Source: Phaeotremella fagi
Lineage: Eukaryota > Basidiomycota > Tremellomycetes > Tremellales > Phaeotremellaceae
Reading direction: 5' to 3'
NCBI GenBank assembly: GCA_001599715.1
Contig: BCHU01000003.1
Location: 186,001 to 250,000, forward strand
DNA: 64,000 nt
The position numbers and the translations under genes are program-made. Below are positions 21,648 to 33,297 of this stretch, piece after piece. The notes under the pieces are model-generated. The model saw nothing but the letters and a program-made list of their open reading frames with translations, did no database searches and was not told the origin of the DNA. Numbering within the stretch: the first letter of the stretch is position 1; each line of letters starts with the position of its first letter.

Positions 21648-22458
21648 TCACATCTGAACCTTATCCTTAGCCTCTTTCTCACTAACAACACCAGCCTCAA
21701 CTAAAAATTCTTTAACCTTGATACGTTGATCACCTTGGAATTGTAAAACCTTTCCGAAGTCAGGTTTAGCACCTGGAGCTTGTGGAGCTGGTGAATCTTC
21801 TTCATCAGAATCAGCAGATGAAACTACCGTTCCGTTACATGCGAATTCTTTTTTCATCGCTTTGAGTAATTTCTTGGGATCGAATTTATCGGGAATCCCT
21901 TGAACGGTTGTAAGGACTTTACGACCGTTACGTTGTTGGACACCTTGTGAATTGGGATTGCGGGTTAGTAGACGTTTAAAGTGAAACATGATAGTCTACT
22001 CACGGATATGGATTTTATCACTGGTCTTCCCTACTGATTGTTCAATGGAAGGAGTTCCAGCTCCGCTACCTGGTCCAAATGGGTCGCTGGTGTCGAATGG
22101 GTCTAAAAGGTATAGATATTAGTACGATTCATAGGACGGTTGATAGAGTAAGCGATATGTGGAAGCCAAAGCAGAATCATCGATGATCAACAGCTTCGCC
22201 GCTCAACCTCATGATCCACTCCACTGATACACCATATCTCAATAACGCTAGACCAACTTACCAATCTTTGGACCTAAGTTCATATGGGTAACCCCGCCCC
22301 CCGAGGGGACGGGAGCCTTGATCTTGGATTTACCAGTGGCGTCCACTTTGTTGGTTGCTACAAGAAAGTGTTTGGTCAGCACGCATAGCGCGGCGCATAG
22401 CACACGACCGGTAAGAGATTTGGTATGACTACGACTGTGACTTACGTTGAGTGCTCAT
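21648..22458 (-). CDS. SUI1: translation initiation factor eIF1 (SUI1)
   Basis: Ribosomal 40S-binding factor that enforces start-codon fidelity. Spliced from four exons: MSTQ at 22447-22458, then PTNKVDATGKSKIKAPVP...MNLGPKI, then DPFDTSDPFGPGSGAGTPS...KIHIR, then VQQRNGRKVLTTVQGIPDKF, FACNGTV, LQFQGDQRIKVKEFLVEAGV. These match the eIF1 core (HIR-QQRNGRK-LTTVQG, FACNG, QGDQR). A spacer after FACNGTV (SSADSDEEDSPAPQAPGAKP) is an acidic insertion not present in yeast eIF1. The start codon has T at -3 (TTTTGA-ATG), a poor context, as expected where eIF1 limits its own translation. TGA at 21648-21650. Confidence 0.95.
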
Positions 22459-22735
22459 TCAAAAGGAAAAGGGGGTGACTGTTAGTCTGTTACTTTGCTT
22501 GTATATAGATGGAAGAGAAGAGATGGAAGAAGAGGAAAGAGTGGTGATTTGAGAAGAAATTGATTATACGAAGACAATCAGAGATTACGATGAAAGATGA
22601 CCCAGTGGCGGCGTTATTCGGCGTTATAATCTCCTTTGTAAGTCGATTTTCAATTGTGGCGATTTGCCACTCACTGATTGATTTTTTTCAACACCCATCT
22701 TATGTCAACCTACTTCAATCAAATCACACCACACC

Positions 22736-23436
22736 ATGCCCAGAATAACTAAGAAACAGAAGGAAGCTGGTGTTCAACCTAAACCCAAAAAGAAGGGGAA
22801 CGGGAAGGGGTTCCAAGTAGGTCCCTCCCACGCAGGTAGAGATGCCTATCTAGGTAAAGGTAAATCAGATCATATCAATCAATCGTTAAATTCAAATACT
22901 GATTGCTATTAGCCAAGAAAATCAAAGCTGATTTGATTCTACGTGCTAAAGTCAAGAAATCATTTGCTAAAGTATTGAAAGAGGAAGGGTTGGAGAGTGG
23001 TCGATTAGGTGATGGGAGTAAACGCCGGGGTGAGAGGGAGGTAGAAGTGGTCACGGTTCCTCGTGACGATGAGGAGGGGGATGATAATATCGGTGAATCG
23101 AGTGGAAGTACAGAAGAATCAACTAGATTACCGAAAGGGAAAGGCAAAGGGAAATTCAAAGAAACTACAAAAAAACCAATCACCGTAAAAGCTTTATCAC
23201 CAGAACCGCAACCTATCGAATATACTACGCCAGAAACCAATACGAATACCAAGTCATTGAGGGATATGAAGAAGGAAGCTTTTTCGAAATACCATAAACC
23301 TCGAATACAGCAGAGTGTCGGTGGTACTTTTAAACGTGATGGAGGGTTTGGTGGAAGTTCGAAGAAAGGTCAACCTAATATGGGTGCTAGGATGGGGCTG
23401 TTGTTGGAACAGATTAGACGGGATAAGAAGGTTTAA
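22736..23436 (+). CDS. FYV7: rRNA-processing protein Fyv7
   Basis: Small very basic nucleolar protein of the 18S rRNA/small-subunit pathway. Exon 1 reads MPRITKKQKEAGVQPKPKKK, GFQVGPSHAGRDAYLGK; after a short intron at about 22860-22912 the frame continues AKKIKADLILRAKVKKSFAK. A less conserved acidic middle is followed by the diagnostic C-terminus, KEAFSKYHKPRIQQSVGG...QPNMGARMGLLLEQIRRDKKV. The stop is TAA at 23434-23436. The N-terminal LILRAKVKK plus C-terminal GARM-LLL-I pattern is characteristic of the family. It is divergently placed to eIF1, 277 bp away. Confidence 0.85.
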
Positions 23437-23951
23437 TCAGAACATTGAGACTTGTTCTTAAGGAATAGGGACTCGAGATGATAGTTAGAATTGGTCAATA
23501 TCCGAAAGAGGTTCAGAACTGATGATGAGATACATACTGTATTTTACTCACGAAGCACAGATATACCAAGCTTGTAATATACAATGAATCATATAGAAAG
23601 GAATGGAAACGATTGGCAGCCATTCTACAAATGTCATGTAGTCGAAAATTATGTTCTTTTCACCTCAGACATTCACTCTCACTCAGCCAATTCTCCGCCA
23701 ATTTCGATGAAGCAGTTCATTCATGTTTGTTCTGGACAGAAGAAGACTCGTCTCTGTATCTTGACGAGAAATCTACAACCATGATGACAGGTTAGGCTTA
23801 AAGCAGAACTTCTTGCTGTACTCGAACTTGCAAAATACAGTACGAACTACGCTGGATGGCTGTGACAGAATGGTTTATCATACATAGTCTTGAATTGAGA
23901 ATATAAGCTCATGCACCAACGCGAATTATCTGTAAATAACCGTTCCAAGTC
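23437..23951. other. intergenic region between convergent FYV7 and P450 genes
   Basis: 515 bp. Two overlapping short ORFs at 23584-23795 lie here, but neither has a recognisable domain or codon pattern, so I treat the stretch as 3' flank. Confidence 0.45.
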
Positions 23952-26147
23952 TTAATCCCTTCCCTCGTCTTTATACGGAATAACCAATAAAGGGAGTCTT
24001 GAACCTTTGGAATAAAGTGTTCCAAGTACATAAGGTCTGGTACTGATCCTGCAAGGGGGTGAAGAGAGATGACAAGAACATAATGTGTCAGCTCAAATCC
24101 ATCGCAACATACGTTTTGACTTACAGATTCCATTTGGCTATCCGTTTACCTGGAACAGGTGCAAACATGAAATTCCTCATCAGAACAAACAAACAAATCT
24201 TGATCTCCATGATCGCCAATTTATACCCAACACACCGACGAGGTCCATCGATGAAAGTCATGATATTAGACCAAATCCCAGGTCCATCTTTGATCATCCA
24301 GTAATCACCTTCTTTATCATGATCATTCGATAACCACCGTTCAGGATAGAATTCTTTGGCTTTCGGTCCATAGATCGTCGTTGACATTTGAAGGTTTTCA
24401 ATTGGAAGATGAATCAGTTGACCTTTCCTTATTCTTATTTCTGTAGTTTTTGATCCGTCTTTGAGGATGATCGGTTCTGATAATGGGATAACATCGTCTC
24501 GTTTCGCTTCTCGAACCTTTAACATTATTCTCGATTAGCATTGTTTAAACACGGTGATTGTTTGGAGCACAACTTACAGTTCCTACTATACTCGGATACA
24601 TTCTTAAAATCTCTTTAACCACCGCATCGAGATATACCAATTCATCGATCTTATCCAAAGGTAAGGTATCGCCGTAGCTCAAACATTCTTTTCTCAGATT
24701 CGTTTGATATTCCGGTTGCTGGGATAATTGATGTAAAGCCCAACCGATAGTGCCACTGGGAGAGGGTTAGCGGGGAGATAGCTTCGCTTGAGGTTTGCAG
24801 GAAAGAGGGAGAAGGGCGGTGGTAGAAGACTAGGGGGATAATAGATAAGAATAAAACTCACGCAGTAGTTTCTGAACCAGCGAACATGAAAGTAGCCAAT
24901 TGTCCCGTAATCTCTTTTTCCACAAGTGTATTCTCAGGAGTAAGATCTTTAGCCATATTGTGTTTCACTTTGATGGTGTGATCAGCAATAATTTCAATTT
25001 CTGTTCAAACACTGAAAGCTAACTCACACATCAAAGTCAACAAATCTCTGTTATCAGAAGGAGCATCTCTTTTCCCGTCCAGAATATCTTTTTGTCTTTC
25101 CAACATCATCTGTCTAGCCAAGTCTTCAAGAGGATTCATAGCTTCCCTAACACGAATAGCGTTTTCCGAAGGCTAACACCAATATCAGCTCTGTAACTCT
25201 TGTATGAAGGTAGAAAACTCACCGCAATCAAATCGATCCAAGGGAAAACCAACGTCAGAACTTGTCTGAATCCACTCATCCCTTTAGTCAATTTCTGCAT
25301 AAACTCATATTTCCCGAATAACTTGCCACCGTCACCTGTGAAATCGTTTAGACAATCGAAAGAATGATCGATAGAGATTTGGCCTATCAGGTCATAGGCT
25401 AGACGAGAGGTTGCTGAGTAGAAATCGATTTCTCTGATTGATTGATCTTTCTGTTCGGGGGCGACGGGGTCTGTACAATATGGCGTTGTCATGGTTGGTG
25501 TCGAGCATAATTCTAACATGATGTCTCGTAGCTGTTATTTGTAGTGGTTAGCCCTCATCCTTTTTTGGTATATGCCCACCGCACCTGGTTAGCTTTCACT
25601 TGAACAATCTCTCCCATATTCCTCAATCCACTCCTACTAAATAAACGTTGAACGACCTTCCTCTGTAATCTATGTCGATCACCTTCAGAGACTATCAACC
25701 CTTCCCTCATATATCTTCTGAGTGCGTTACGAAGTAACTCAGGTTTATGATAGATATCGATGTTCTCAATGACATGGGTGATAGCTCTCGGATCGATCGT
25801 CCAAAGTCGATCATTGATATATAAAGGACCTTTGACTCTGAAGGTTGAACCTAGGTCGTTGATCCATCCTTGGATTTTATCGTGTCCTGTATAACTAGAT
25901 TTTACTTAGTACACCTCAAGGTCGAAACAAGGAACTTGACTTACTCCATGATATCGGGGACATGACCATCCATTCCTTTCCCACCAGCGGGAGTTCGTAA
26001 CACTTTCAAAGGCGATGTCAAGGGTTCGATGAAGATAGTTTTGACGAGCCAAACGAAGAAAATCGCTGTGAAACTAAGAAAGACATTTCTGATGTTCAGA
26101 TGAGGAGATGAGATGATGTGTTCAATTAATGGAGAGATGGACGACAT
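23952..26147 (-). CDS. cytochrome P450 monooxygenase
   Basis: Membrane-anchored heme monooxygenase, about 600 residues. The start MSSISPLIEHIISS is followed by a membrane anchor (NVFLSFTAIFFVWLVKTIFI). Then RLFSRSGLRNMG (helix C region), the I-helix ATFMFAGSETTAG, the K-helix ExxR (VVKEILRMYP), PERW and the heme loop FIDGPRRCVGYKL with the Cys ligand. After a GTAAGT/GCAG intron the last exon reads ISTRPYVLGTLYSKGSRLPL...EGRD with TAA at 23952-23954. About nine exons. It resembles basidiomycete fatty-acid/alkane-type P450s, but the substrate cannot be told. No cluster partner is evident next to it. Confidence 0.9.
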
Positions 26148-26461
26148 GGTATCTATGTAGTAAGATCAGCCTGGGTTGTTCGTTGTTCACAGACCATCCA
26201 TCGTTGACGACTTACCTCGTTGTCCAGCTTATTTATCAAAGAGTTAGGTTGATATTCAAAAGTTATAGTTATATTTGCATATACATATGAGATACAATTA
26301 CTTAACTTCTTCTTACCCAATCGTTAATTCCCTCTTCCTCCCGAAATCTCATCATTCAAGGTTATTATTCCAATTCCAGTTTTCAGCTTATTGTTCTTTT
26401 TGTTGTTGTTGTTGTTGTTGTTGTTTATTGTTTATTCAGGGTCCAAACTGTCAATATCAAT
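26148..26461. other. P450 promoter with TTG microsatellite
   Basis: 314 bp between the P450 start and the stop of the next minus-strand gene. About eight TTG triplets (26400-26424) form a microsatellite. No gene is supported. Confidence 0.5.
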
Positions 26462-27318
26462 CTACCAACCACCTAACCACCATCTACCACCAGCTTTCTT
26501 CTTGATACCACCACCTTCTTCTTCGTTCATAACTGAATCAACAGCTTGGGCAGGTGTATCACCACCTTGTTTAGATGGTAAACCTTGCCCTGCCATTTTA
26601 CGTTCTCTCATTTCAGCTACTCCCATCCCACCTCCGCTCGTTCCGTCTTGTTCTTTTGGATTAGATCGAAGTGGGGGAGAGTGATCGGCTGTATTTGGAT
26701 GGAATGGTTGTATGTAGTATAAGTGTTACGTAGAGCAGATGTATTGGTTGTTTCGATGAATAAATGGTAATGAATTAAATGATGGGTGGGAAAATGGGAT
26801 AAACGACAAATTTAGCTAATTTCACATTGACACAAATGGAAATTCATGTTCATACCTGAATAACTCTTAATCCCCTCTCGAGAACTACCAGCTACAGTCT
26901 GAGCACCAGCAGGATTAGGATTAGCACCTCCCTGTTTGAGCGGAGCATGAGGGGCGAAAGAGGATGGTCTGAGTTGAGAAGATCATTTCAGTGATGATTT
27001 ACCTCGATCGAAGAAGTTAAAAGATCGAATGTTGACCTACCCATCTTTATCCTTTCCATCTTTTACATTCTGACTTCTACCTTCAGTAGGTACTCCACCT
27101 GGAGCCGGTCCTTTCCCAGTAAGTTCTTGAAGTGGTACACCAAAGATGTACATTCCCGATACGACACCTATAAAGTGTTGACTACATCAATAACCCCGAT
27201 TCAACATTATTTTTGCTAGAATTCATTTCATAGAGTAGAATAACGAGGAATAGGATGCGATTAACTCACCCACTCCACCTGCTATTAGAACTGGAATAAA
27301 TCTGTTTGCAGCTGACAT
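26462..27318 (-). CDS. small membrane-anchored hypothetical protein
   Basis: Four exons on the minus strand. Start MSAANRFIPVLIAGGVG (ATG at 27316-27318), joined to VVSGMYIFGVPLQELTGKGP, giving one N-terminal hydrophobic segment. A Gly/Pro/Lys-rich middle (GGVPTEGRSQNVKDGKDKDG) follows, then SYSADHSPPLRSN, MGVAEMRERKMAGQGLPSK and the C-terminus GGRWWLGGW with TAG at 26462-26464. About 165 residues. It could be a mitochondrial or ER membrane protein. I do not recognise the family. The conserved-looking ends (membrane segment, WWLGGW) argue that it is a real gene. Confidence 0.65.
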
Positions 27319-27589
27319 TATTTTCTGATAAAGATGTATGAATGTATAGATGGTGGATTAGTATGAACACTGTTTCCGATGAAATCATTGTAGTGGCAAG
27401 GGCAAGCACGATCGTAGGTCTTATGTCATTCTTGCGTATATCATAGCTTAATCGTCCTTACCCTACTCGAAGAGACACGATGGTGAGACGAAGAGATCTA
27501 ATCCAAATACAATACAATACGACCCAATACAAACAAGTAATCTTTACAACGAAGTTAGACAACACTACTAAATTACCTTACCATAACGA

Positions 27590-29268
27590 TCATTCCACTC
27601 CACCATCGGTATCAGGAGCCATAGAAGCAACCCCTTCCAAACCCAATGAATTAATTTCCAAATCTTGTCCTGCACCAGCACCAGTGCCAGTACCAACATC
27701 GATAGGAACATAATCCACCCCACCACCACCACTCAACCCAACAAAAGGATTAGGTTGTGATAAAGATCTGTTATGTTTAAGCTCCAATCCCGAACCTGAA
27801 TCAAGAGGTTTAGAAGATCTCAGTAATTCGCTACCTTGAAAACTTCTTGATTTCTCCATCTTCTTCCATGATTCATCACTGTACAACCCAATTATTGGTG
27901 GAGTCAAAATTCTCTCCACGGCAGCGGGTAGAAAGGATGATACCATTCCACCTATGGTAGAAGAGAACAACCCTGTTAATCTTCTTGAAACCCAACCGAC
28001 TCTTTTCGCTAGTGGAATAAAAGTCTCGATGGCATCTTGTATATCGATGATATCCCTCAGATGGATCACTTTACCGACTTCGTTGAATTCCACCACGGTC
28101 TTGAGTTTTAATTCCCATTTCAAGAGATAATCGAATTCTCGGGCTAGACATGACATCAATGAACCTATCACCCCTGACGATGAGGATAGATCTAGGGAGG
28201 CGAAAGAAGATGTTGAGGTTGATGGTTCGATGGTGGTTTTTGTTGCGACCGAACGTGATAACAGAGACGGAAGTAGGGTTAAGATTATCGTTCTATGATG
28301 TCAGTCGTTAGTGTGGATGTTGGACTTACTGTTCAATCAGTGCTAGATTGTATCCTTCTATTTTGAAGTCAGTGAAATCTATCCTCAGTCACCTATTCAG
28401 TTGACCTACCATAACATTCCATTGTTCCAATCTCCGTACATTCCGCACGAACAGTCCAGATCTTATACCATCGCCTCCAATCTTCTTGAATCCTCTCATC
28501 CCCAGTTCCTAATCCAAGGCCAATCCCTGCAGCACTCCGTTGATCCCGTTTAAGAGGGGGAGTTTGAGCTTCGGTATCGTTCAAATTATCTTCGTCGATC
28601 CCTATAAGAGCTGTACGTAGACTATGGGTGATTGATTTAACGTGATGTAAGATCGATGATGGTGTCGGAGATGGTATAGAGAGATTTGAGAGGATGTGAA
28701 GAAGAGTGAAATGTTTTATTAGAGATTGACGAGATGGTATTTGAAGTAATGGATGGTCGTATACTGTCGATATGGAATCAGTACACGTTCAACCAATTTA
28801 CTTTGAACAATTCCACTCACCACAATCACCTTCGAACCATCTCGTGAAAACCCTTCTGAGCTCTTCGATCTTCCTTCCAAAATCCACTTCCTCATCACCA
28901 CAATAAACAACGCGATGGATATCAACCAAAGCATCCATTTGATCAGACATGAAATCCAATTCCCCACCAGTAACCTGTTCATCCCTCTGGAACGGTGGTG
29001 GAGTAACCATTTCATCAACCCTTCGAACTTCAGAGGGAACTTTATAAACTTGTAAAGCAGATCTTAGAGCTGCTAAACTCTGACCTCTGGATATCGTTAA
29101 CGGTCTGAGAACGTTTACTTCATCGTGGGAAGATGTTGTTGAAACGTTTCGACGATGGGTGGATTCTTCTTGCGGGATCGTTGGTGATTGAAGAAAGAAT
29201 CTTGGTTGGCGTTGGGAGGTTGAGATGGGTTGTTTTGAGGTGCTGGGGATTGGTGGGAGTTTGTACAT
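27590..29268 (-). CDS. hypothetical protein with amphipathic C-terminal region
   Basis: Start ATG at 29266-29268 (MYKLPPIPSTSKQPISTSQR). The disordered N-terminus contains phosphosite-like RRNVSTTSS and is followed by a helical stretch (DFMSDQMDALVDIHRVVYCG, KIEELRRVFTRWFEGDC). After introns come HPLLQIPSRQSLIKHFTLLH, IQEDWRRWYKIWTVRAECTE and a C-terminal part with LAREFDYLLKWELKLKTVVE, FIPLAKRVGWVSRRLTGLFS and a Gly-rich end. About four exons, stop at 27590. It might bind membranes through the RVGWVSRRLTGLFSSTIGG segment. Family not recognised. Confidence 0.6.
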
Positions 29269-29662
29269 GTTTGGTGTAAGGTGTTGTTACTATTCAATGA
29301 CTTATGGGTTGCGGTGTCTGATTATCACCAGGCAAACATCGGTCACCTGGATCTGACCAGGGAAGAGGTATTAAGTGAGGATCGACTAGAAAAGAACTGA
29401 TACTATTGTCGACGATGAGAAGGGAGATAGAGTGTTGTTACAAGTATCCAAGGATACAAAGTGAATGTAAAAGCAGATACAAGTACAGCGTGTAGATGTA
29501 AACAAAAACAATCCAAGAACAATAACTAAACTCAAAAGGTTCGGTCCAATCTAAAACTCAAAATGACGTCGAATTCATTGATATTTCAATTCAAACTACA
29601 TCTCGCCAAAAGGTTTTGGATAATATATCACTTCAATAAACACTTTATATCGATAACAGAAA
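29269..29662. other. divergent intergenic region
   Basis: 394 bp between two divergent starts (29268 minus, 29663 plus). AT-rich, no ORF, no repeat seen. Confidence 0.5.
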
Positions 29663-30844
29663 ATGGATAGGTTCAGGTAGGGATTGATCTCATAAAAAGA
29701 AACAGCGAGTAGCTGATAGTTCTTGTCGTCAGCTGTCTGATATTTGATTGTTATGGTGTAAGTCTACCCATATTTATCGTAGATACCCATCTAATCATAT
29801 ACATCTTAGACACTCATAGTAAGAACAAAGCTCCCCATCAATACATTGAAAAGTTTGAATAACACTTGATAAAGGATTGGGAACGTGGAATGTCGAATAA
29901 TTTAGAATCGATATTCTCCCAAAAGACATGTCCAGATCATAACAAAGTATTCGAATCTCTAGGAAAGAACGAGACGAGACTTCAAGGAGAGAACAAAACT
30001 ATGGATTACCCTGTGGTGTATGTCATACCCAACCTACCTATCTGCAAAGGACTAAAGATATCTGTTTAGTTTGGCACAAGCTTATTTTGGAATGACCAGT
30101 GAATTGCGATTGGGTTTTGATGAAGGTTAGCACCGTCATATCTTTGTTGATACTCTGCGCACTTCTAATTATGATACTGATGAATGAATGATAGATGCTG
30201 CCATGGATTTCGGAAACTCTATAGGTTCATGGCCTGCTTTTCCGGATTCTGCAAAGGCTTTGGGGAGATTACACGATCTAGGTCTGAAGCTGGTTATACT
30301 CAGTAACGTCGATAACGACAGTTTCGAAATGTAAGCCTAATAGAGCTGCACCTCTTATATCAAAGATGTCTCAGCTGACGTATACTCGTACATAGAACAA
30401 GGAAGAAACTCGAAACTGGTTGGGGGAAGTTTGATGCTGTTCTAACAGCTGAAGATAGTGAGTTATTCCATTATATCAATTTTGTGATTCACATTGAGAT
30501 AATGTCTATAGTTGGAAGTTATAAACCAGATCTAAGGAATTTCAAATATGCTCTCGATCATATCAAAGAGGAATGGGATATATCTCCAAGAGAAGTGCTA
30601 TGTGTAGCAGGGAGTTTGTTCCATGACATCGCCCCGTAAGTCCTACCTATACCATCCACACTTTCACTAACGCATTCAACTCCGATATAGAGCTCATAAA
30701 CTAGACTTGAAAGCCACTTGGATTAATCGACCTTCTGCTATAATGGGAGTAAAAGGTTTTGATGGAGTTGTTAAACCTGAATTTGAATTTGGTAGTATGG
30801 AAGAATTCGCTCAGAAAATGGTGAATGATAAAGAGGGGGTCTAG
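29663..30844 (+). CDS. HAD-superfamily hydrolase (haloacid dehalogenase type II-like)
   Basis: Soluble Asp-nucleophile hydrolase. The small first exon 29663-29676 (MDRFS) splices at GTAGGG/CAG to 29733-29757 (CLIFDCYG), giving motif I with the nucleophile Asp. The next exon begins [15 protein letters not shown]. Later exons give [50 protein letters not shown] (motif II Ser), [10 protein letters not shown] (motif III Lys) and [20 protein letters not shown] (motif IV Asp). Stop TAG at 30842-30844. The usual YGTLIDWE run reads YG-DWE here, so either two or three residues are absent or the splice site is unusual. Substrate is not predictable. Confidence 0.8.
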
Positions 30845-31181
30845 GTGGATCTGTCTAATGCCTCGTATGACCTTTGGCTTGTCCTTGTACTCTCAAAGTC
30901 GATAGTCACTTTGTATGATAATGCTCTGTACCAGTAAAATGACTGCCACTCTCTTTCGCTGTATTCGGTCCGCTCTTGGTCGGTGACGTCTTGATCCACC
31001 AACCTAACAATCTTTAATTTTATCAAAACCATTCAAATTCATGTAGATCGTATACTCCATCACAAACATCCACGATCAATAAACCCCCAGAAGAGCTTAT
31101 ATCAAGTAGCTATCTCTCCTGGTCAAAGTAATTGAATTCACCAACTCCAACTTTTTTTCTCTTCTTTTTTCAACAAGAAAA
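30845..31181. other. intergenic region upstream of the mitochondrial-type gene
   Basis: 337 bp between two plus-strand genes. A C/T-rich AACTTTTTTTCTCTTC tract directly precedes the next ATG. No gene is supported. Confidence 0.5.
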
Positions 31182-31789
31182 ATGTCATTATTCAAACCCT
31201 TTTCAGCTGGATCGTCTTCCACCTCTCTAATATCTTCCAGTCGTTCTGTCTCACTAAAATCAGTCTGTCCACGATTTAAATCCCTTCACACTTCATCTCT
31301 ACGTGCTCGAGCTCCTGTCCCTAGTTCGACCGTCACACCTCGACCCACTTCATCGGTCACACTACCAAAAGCGAAACCCAGGAGTGGACATATAGTATGG
31401 TACAGAGAGATAGTTCCAGGTAAATCTTAACGTTCCCTTAAATCTCAACCTCCAACACACAATCATCATCGTAAAAACAATAAACTGACAGTATTTTCTC
31501 AGCCATGGTCCCCGTCTTCCTTCTCTCCACAACAGTCTTCCTGGCCCTCTCCCTCCTCAGAACACACTTATCACACAACATCTCACTCGCCGAATCATCC
31601 GCCAAAATCTCAGACCTGGAAAATCAATTGAAGAAACTTAGGAACGATCAGATCAAACAACGTGAACGGGAACGTAGGGAACGTGAGAGGATTTTACCTT
31701 TGGTCGTGGAGAAGGTTTTGCAGAGGGTTGGGGCTTTACGAAATGATCAGGAGGAGGAGGTTGAGAAGGAGGAGAGATTGCTTGTCTAG
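31182..31789 (+). CDS. putative mitochondrial membrane/coiled-coil protein
   Basis: Two exons joined at a CCAG/GTAAAT donor and CTCAG acceptor near 31503. The N-terminus is Ser/Arg-rich without acidic residues (MSLFKPFSAGSSSTSLISSS...FKSLHTSSLRARAP), as in mitochondrial presequences. HIVWYREIVPA then leads into one membrane segment (MVPVFLLSTTVFLALSLL) and a charged coiled coil (AKISDLENQLKKLRNDQIKQ). It ends EKEERLLV at 31789. About 174 residues. It looks like an inner-membrane protein with a matrix- or IMS-facing coiled coil. The family is not recognised. Confidence 0.65.
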
Positions 31790-32112
31790 TGGGGGTTGTA
31801 GATTCTCTGTTTAGGTTTTAGGTATTTGTTTTTTCGATTATCCTTATTCCTCTGGCCTTAGATTAGCCAATGTTCAGAAAGCTACGTTCGATTGATTCGT
31901 GAGCGAGATAGGGATTCACTGAGAGAATCAGCAGGGTGATGATACTTGGTCAAAAGGAAGATCATTTGAAATACTAGAATTGATTCGATTCCTCACACGG
32001 CTGACAAATCAGAAAACAACAACTATATTCTAACAACTAACATATTCATTCCTAAGGTCGTTCAAATACTAAATACTGTACTACTTAATAGAGATAATCA
32101 ACCACGAACCAA
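31790..32112. other. intergenic region between convergent genes
   Basis: 323 bp of 3' flanks; AT-rich with no ORF or repeat that I can support. Confidence 0.5.
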
Positions 32113-32764
32113 CTATTCACTTCCTTCTGAACTAGTCGCCTTTTCACTTCCATCCGAACTAGTCGCCTTCCCGCTTCCTTTTGAAATAGTCGAGTCTTTT
32201 GTTCCCTCATCACCTTGGAAGGGTCTACTCCCTTCATCGCAAAGCCCCTCGATCATCTTCTCAGTTTCTACCTCGCTTTCAGCACTTTCCTTCCTGCTTG
32301 ACGCTGATGGGATCTCAATGATAACACCACCAATAGAGCGGAAATTGCTATTGAATGTTTCAGCACCAGTAGAACTTCTAGCAACACCGTGGAAGAGTCG
32401 TTCAATCTCATCAATCCCATCTTCTTGAATCTCATCATCTCCCTCCTCCCATGGACCTCTGTAAGTCGAATCGAAATTACCCCAGTCTGTAATGAATTGT
32501 TTTTCACCCGTGAAGATATTGATACATTCGTGACGTCTGGGGAGGTTACTAGTGTTGATGTTTGAATAGATAACAGTCCCATGACCAGTACTACAGACTA
32601 CTGGGAGGTGATAACTTCCACTGGTGTCGTCTAATGTAGAAATGAGTTAAATAAGCAAAGAATGTAGGTAAGGCTTGGTTGCTTGACTTACTTAGAACAT
32701 CGCCTTCATCGGAACATACAGGAACCCCATCTTCCTCTGAATATCTTGATTCTTCTTCGCACAT
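32113..32764 (-). CDS. acidic hypothetical protein
   Basis: Two exons. Exon 1 starts MCEEESRYSEEDGVPVCSDE (ATG at 32762-32764) and ends at a GTAAGT donor near 32693. The acceptor TTAG near 32632 restores DTSGSYHLPVVCSTGHGTVI, then NLPRRHECINIFTGEKQFIT, DWGNFDSTYRGPWEEGDDEI and GVIIEIPSASSRKESAESEV. The C-terminus holds an imperfect internal repeat (GKATSSDGS / EKATSSEGS), mirrored in the DNA as two near-identical GAACTAGTCGCCTT blocks. Family unknown. It opens the lineage-specific block that extends to 38 kb. Confidence 0.6.
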
Positions 32765-33297
32765 TATGTAGTTCTTTGTAATCTTGTAATTGTTTTCTTG
32801 GGGAAAAATGTCGTACTGATTACTGTACAACCTGACTGAACGATTAACTGAATACGACAAATAAGTACTGTACTCGTACTGTCTGTGCACAATGGAAAGT
32901 TTCAGGTTGCGCCACAAAGGATCACTCTGTCTTTTCATTAACCGTTCTGTGAGCAATATTATAGGAGTTTTATGTCATGTAAAGTATGTATCCATCCTAG
33001 GACTCGCAAGGAGTTGTTTCATAATTACTCAAAGTCTTAGATTTGTGCCACCTGAAAAACTGTTTCAAAACCCGTAATGTGTACTGTACCGAACGAAATG
33101 AATGTTACGACAAAAACTCACTCAATGAAGCAAGACCACTCGTTCTTTCCTTTGGTATTCGCTCCACTGATGTCTTCCAATCGCCTTCTTCCGATACAAT
33201 ATCGAGTCGAATTCGTAGGCGCTTCTCGTTTCTAATTAAGTTGAACAGAGAAGAATAACAGGTCATCCAACAACATATACTGAAGAGATACAGTACG
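32765..33297. other. divergent intergenic region
   Basis: 533 bp between divergent starts. AT-rich with several TACTGTAC/GTACTGTA-like words (32810-32885, 33075). No ORF is supported. Confidence 0.45.

Noticed and set aside
23584..23795. Two overlapping short plus-strand ORFs between FYV7 and the P450 gene
   Set aside because: Two frames are open over the same bases, no domain, no splice partner; probably 3' flank.
26391..26684. 97-aa ORF with a leucine/cysteine run
   Set aside because: It is the TTG microsatellite read as protein and runs antisense through real exons of the 26462-27318 gene.
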